Shown piece by piece: positions 5,915 to 7,525 of a stretch of DNA of 7,525 nucleotides (the first letter of the stretch is position 1; every line of letters begins with the position of its first letter). A model generated the notes under the pieces. It was not told where the DNA came from. It searched no databases and saw nothing but the letters and a program-made list of their open reading frames with translations. The stretch covers positions 4,613 through 12,137 of the forward strand of contig JAJYZN010000076.1 of assembly GCA_021799915.1 (NCBI GenBank). The letters run 5' to 3'. The DNA comes from Actinomycetes bacterium. GTDB lineage: Bacteria; Actinomycetota; Acidimicrobiia; Acidimicrobiales; RAAP-2. A program made the translations under genes and the position numbers.

Positions 5915-7525
5915 GCTCCTGCCTCCGAGCCTTGGACCAGGCCGGCGTACGGCACCACCGCGGGGTGGTTGCTCACTTGCTCCCAGACCCGCTCTCGAGT
6001 CGCAGGGCAGATCGTGTCGAACGCACACCACTTGCAGTTCTCGAAACCATGGTCCACGTGCGCACCCGGCCTGGGAGGGTACGCGCCGGCGTCCACGCCG
6101 TCCGCGAGGATGCCGACCACTTCTCCCAGACGCCGGACAAGCGGGGGGTCGACGGGGAGCCAGTGGCGGTCGCTCGCGCCGGGCAGCTCGAGGAACCAGT
6201 AGGCGGCATCGACCGGGACGTCCCCCAGGCGCTGCTGGGCCGCCAGTGCATAGATGGGGAGCTGAAGACGCTCCCCTCGCTCGAACGGGTCCTGGCTCGA
6301 CGCGCTCTTCTGCCGCCGCCCGGACTTGTAGTCGATGACGGCAAGCTTGTCGCCTATCCTGTCGATACGGTCGACGACACCTTGGAATCGGATGACCTTG
6401 TGCGCGGAAAGCCTCACTTCGACTGGATCGTGACCTCCTCTCCCGAATGGCATCTCCAGCTCGACGGGCACCGCACCAGTGCGGGCCCGATACCGGCCGT
6501 CCTCCTTGACGAACCGGCGGAGGAGGAGCAGGATCTCCGAGCGGTCGATCGCCCACAGCGCTGGCCTTCCGGTGCGTCCGTCGCGCTCGAGCTCGGCGAA
6601 CTCCTCCTCGGCGATAGTGGTTATCCGCTCGATCCCGTCGACCAACCACTGCGGCGACCCGGCGTCACTCCCATCTTCCGCGGGGGCGAACCGCACCCAC
6701 CTCTCGAGGATCTCGTGGATCAGGCTGCCCCGGTCCTGCCGTGACATACGGAGCCGGTCTTCGGGGTCCTCGAGCTCTTCGAGGCCGAGGAGCACTCCGA
6801 AGAAATAGCGACGGGGGCACTGCGCGTAGGTCTCCAGGCGAGTGGGCGACTGGGGTGAGCTCTCCAATAAGGAGGGAGGCCGCCCACCGACTGGGCCCAC
6901 CCACCCTTCGAAGCGATGAAACGAACCGCTCCTCCGAAGACGCGAGACTTCGAGACCGGCCGAAAGCACACGGTCGGCCTGCGCGAGAGGATGGTCGTCG
7001 ATCCGGCCGAAGCGGTCTCTCCAGGTCTCGAGGCTGCGCCGGTCCCGATCGACGAGGTCCACCGGCTCGCCGGCTGCCTTCAGCGCCGCGGTGAACGACG
7101 GGACGACTTCGAAGCCCCGAAGCGATCCGAGAGGTTCGAGGTCGACGAAGTGGAACGGGCGAGCACTGTTCGCGAGCACTCCGAGGGTGTCGAGGACCCA
7201 GCGTGCCGGCCGGTGCTCCCACCGTGCACCCTGGTCACCCCGAGAGTCCGACAGGATCCGCTCGCGGGCCGCCGCGAGGGCAGCAAGGTAGTCGCGCTGG
7301 GCATTGGCCGCATTGCCCTGCCGCTGCGGCAGGTCCGGGCCGGCGGCGGCCCGCTCGCGATCGGTGAGGAGGGGATCCTCGGACCGTTGTTGGGGGAACG
7401 CACCCTCGTGCATGCCCACGACGAAGAGCACGTCGAGATCGGCGCCGGCGATCTCCGCGACGGTCCCCACCATGACGCCTCGGCCGACACGGGACGTCTG
7501 GGGCGCCGGGCGCTCCAACTCCAAC
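5911..7525 (-). CDS. AddB-like helicase-nuclease subunit with 4Fe-4S PD-(D/E)XK nuclease domain, 3' part only
   Basis: The frame is open through the right edge, so the N-terminus, including any Walker A motif, lies outside the window; 537 codons plus the stop are present. Numbering from base 7524, residues 15-47 (GRGVMVGTVAEIAGADLDVLFVVGMHEGAFP) form the late helicase-core segment, equivalent to motif V, seen in AddB-type proteins. The nuclease begins at SPTRLETYAQCP with Cys236, then His270 in GSLIHEILERW, Asp385 in GVVDRID, Asp398-Tyr-Lys400, and Q421/Y425 in QLPIY. Cys497, Cys500 and Cys506 (C-x2-C-x5-C) close the domain. Together with Cys236 they match the four-cysteine iron-sulfur staple of AddB and Cas4 nucleases. 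The nuclease should therefore be active and need the cluster for stability. The stop codon overlaps the start of the helicase gene by 4 bases, so the subunits are probably made in step and form a heterodimer on DNA ends. AddB is favoured; AdnA is the alternative. Confidence 0.9.
   Translation of the reverse strand, partial: LELERPAPQTSRVGRGVMVGTVAEIAGADLDVLFVVGMHEGAFPQQRSEDPLLTDRERAAAGPDLPQRQGNAANAQRDYLAALAAARERILSDSRGDQGARWEHRPARWVLDTLGVLANSARPFHFVDLEPLGSLRGFEVVPSFTAALKAAGEPVDLVDRDRRSLETWRDRFGRIDDHPLAQADRVLSAGLEVSRLRRSGSFHRFEGWVGPVGGRPPSLLESSPQSPTRLETYAQCPRRYFFGVLLGLEELEDPEDRLRMSRQDRGSLIHEILERWVRFAPAEDGSDAGSPQWLVDGIERITTIAEEEFAELERDGRTGRPALWAIDRSEILLLLRRFVKEDGRYRARTGAVPVELEMPFGRGGHDPVEVRLSAHKVIRFQGVVDRIDRIGDKLAVIDYKSGRRQKSASSQDPFERGERLQLPIYALAAQQRLGDVPVDAAYWFLELPGASDRHWLPVDPPLVRRLGEVVGILADGVDAGAYPPRPGAHVDHGFENCKWCAFDTICPATRERVWEQVSNHPAVVPYAGLVQGSEAGA
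5922..5926 (-). promoter_or_regulatory. Ribosome binding site GGAGG for the AddA-like gene
   Basis: On the minus strand GGAGG sits seven bases before the GTG start at 5914, inside the last codons of the AddB-like gene. The spacing is ideal, and a second AGGAG lies nearer the start. This site decides the start: it places translation at the GTGA overlap rather than at any earlier in-frame start up to 6649. It also suggests that the helicase can be initiated on its own as well as by coupling. Confidence 0.7.

Noticed and set aside
5915..6649. Upstream extension of the helicase frame by 245 codons
   Set aside because: The extension is Arg/Pro-rich and without motifs, overlaps the well-supported nuclease domain of the AddB-like gene, and ignores the GTG at 5914 with its GGAGG site.

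Overview
The window is GC-rich bacterial DNA holding four protein genes in two short convergent operons. No RNA genes, insertion sequences or CRISPR arrays are visible. The composition, frequent GTG starts, 4-base GTGA gene overlaps, long spurious antisense frames and protein style suggest a high-GC actinobacterium, perhaps from the Acidimicrobiia. That placement is an impression from sequence style, not a computed result.

Left half, plus strand (about 1-2214): a membrane-anchored or secreted Sco1/SenC-type thioredoxin-fold protein with an intact CxxxC pair and distal histidine. It overlaps by four bases a 438-residue lipoprotein with a clear lipobox, one good Asp-box (SxDxGxxW) and a probable beta-propeller body. 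They are probably co-translated and act together outside the membrane. Copper delivery or redox maintenance is the likely theme for the first; the role of the second is unknown. The Sco reading frame is still open at the left edge, so its true start is unresolved.

Middle (2215-2338): a 124-base gap between the converging genes. It contains imperfect tandem repeats rich in CA/CG dinucleotides, with long alternating pyrimidine-purine runs and two mutually exclusive short GC hairpins. It may end transcription on one or both strands.

Right half, minus strand (7525 down to 2339): the 3' part of an AddB-like gene, with the last part of a helicase-like domain and an iron-sulfur PD-(D/E)XK nuclease. 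It is followed, again with a GTGA overlap, by a complete 1191-residue UvrD/Rep-type helicase with its own C-terminal PD-(D/E)XK nuclease. Together they encode a two-subunit, two-nuclease helicase-nuclease of the AddAB/AdnAB/RecBCD functional class, which resects double-strand DNA ends for recombination and degrades foreign linear DNA. The helicase signatures look closer to AddA/RecB than to mycobacterial AdnB.

I do not see a clearly undescribed system. The least explained parts are the Sco plus Asp-box lipoprotein pair and the repeat-filled convergent gap.
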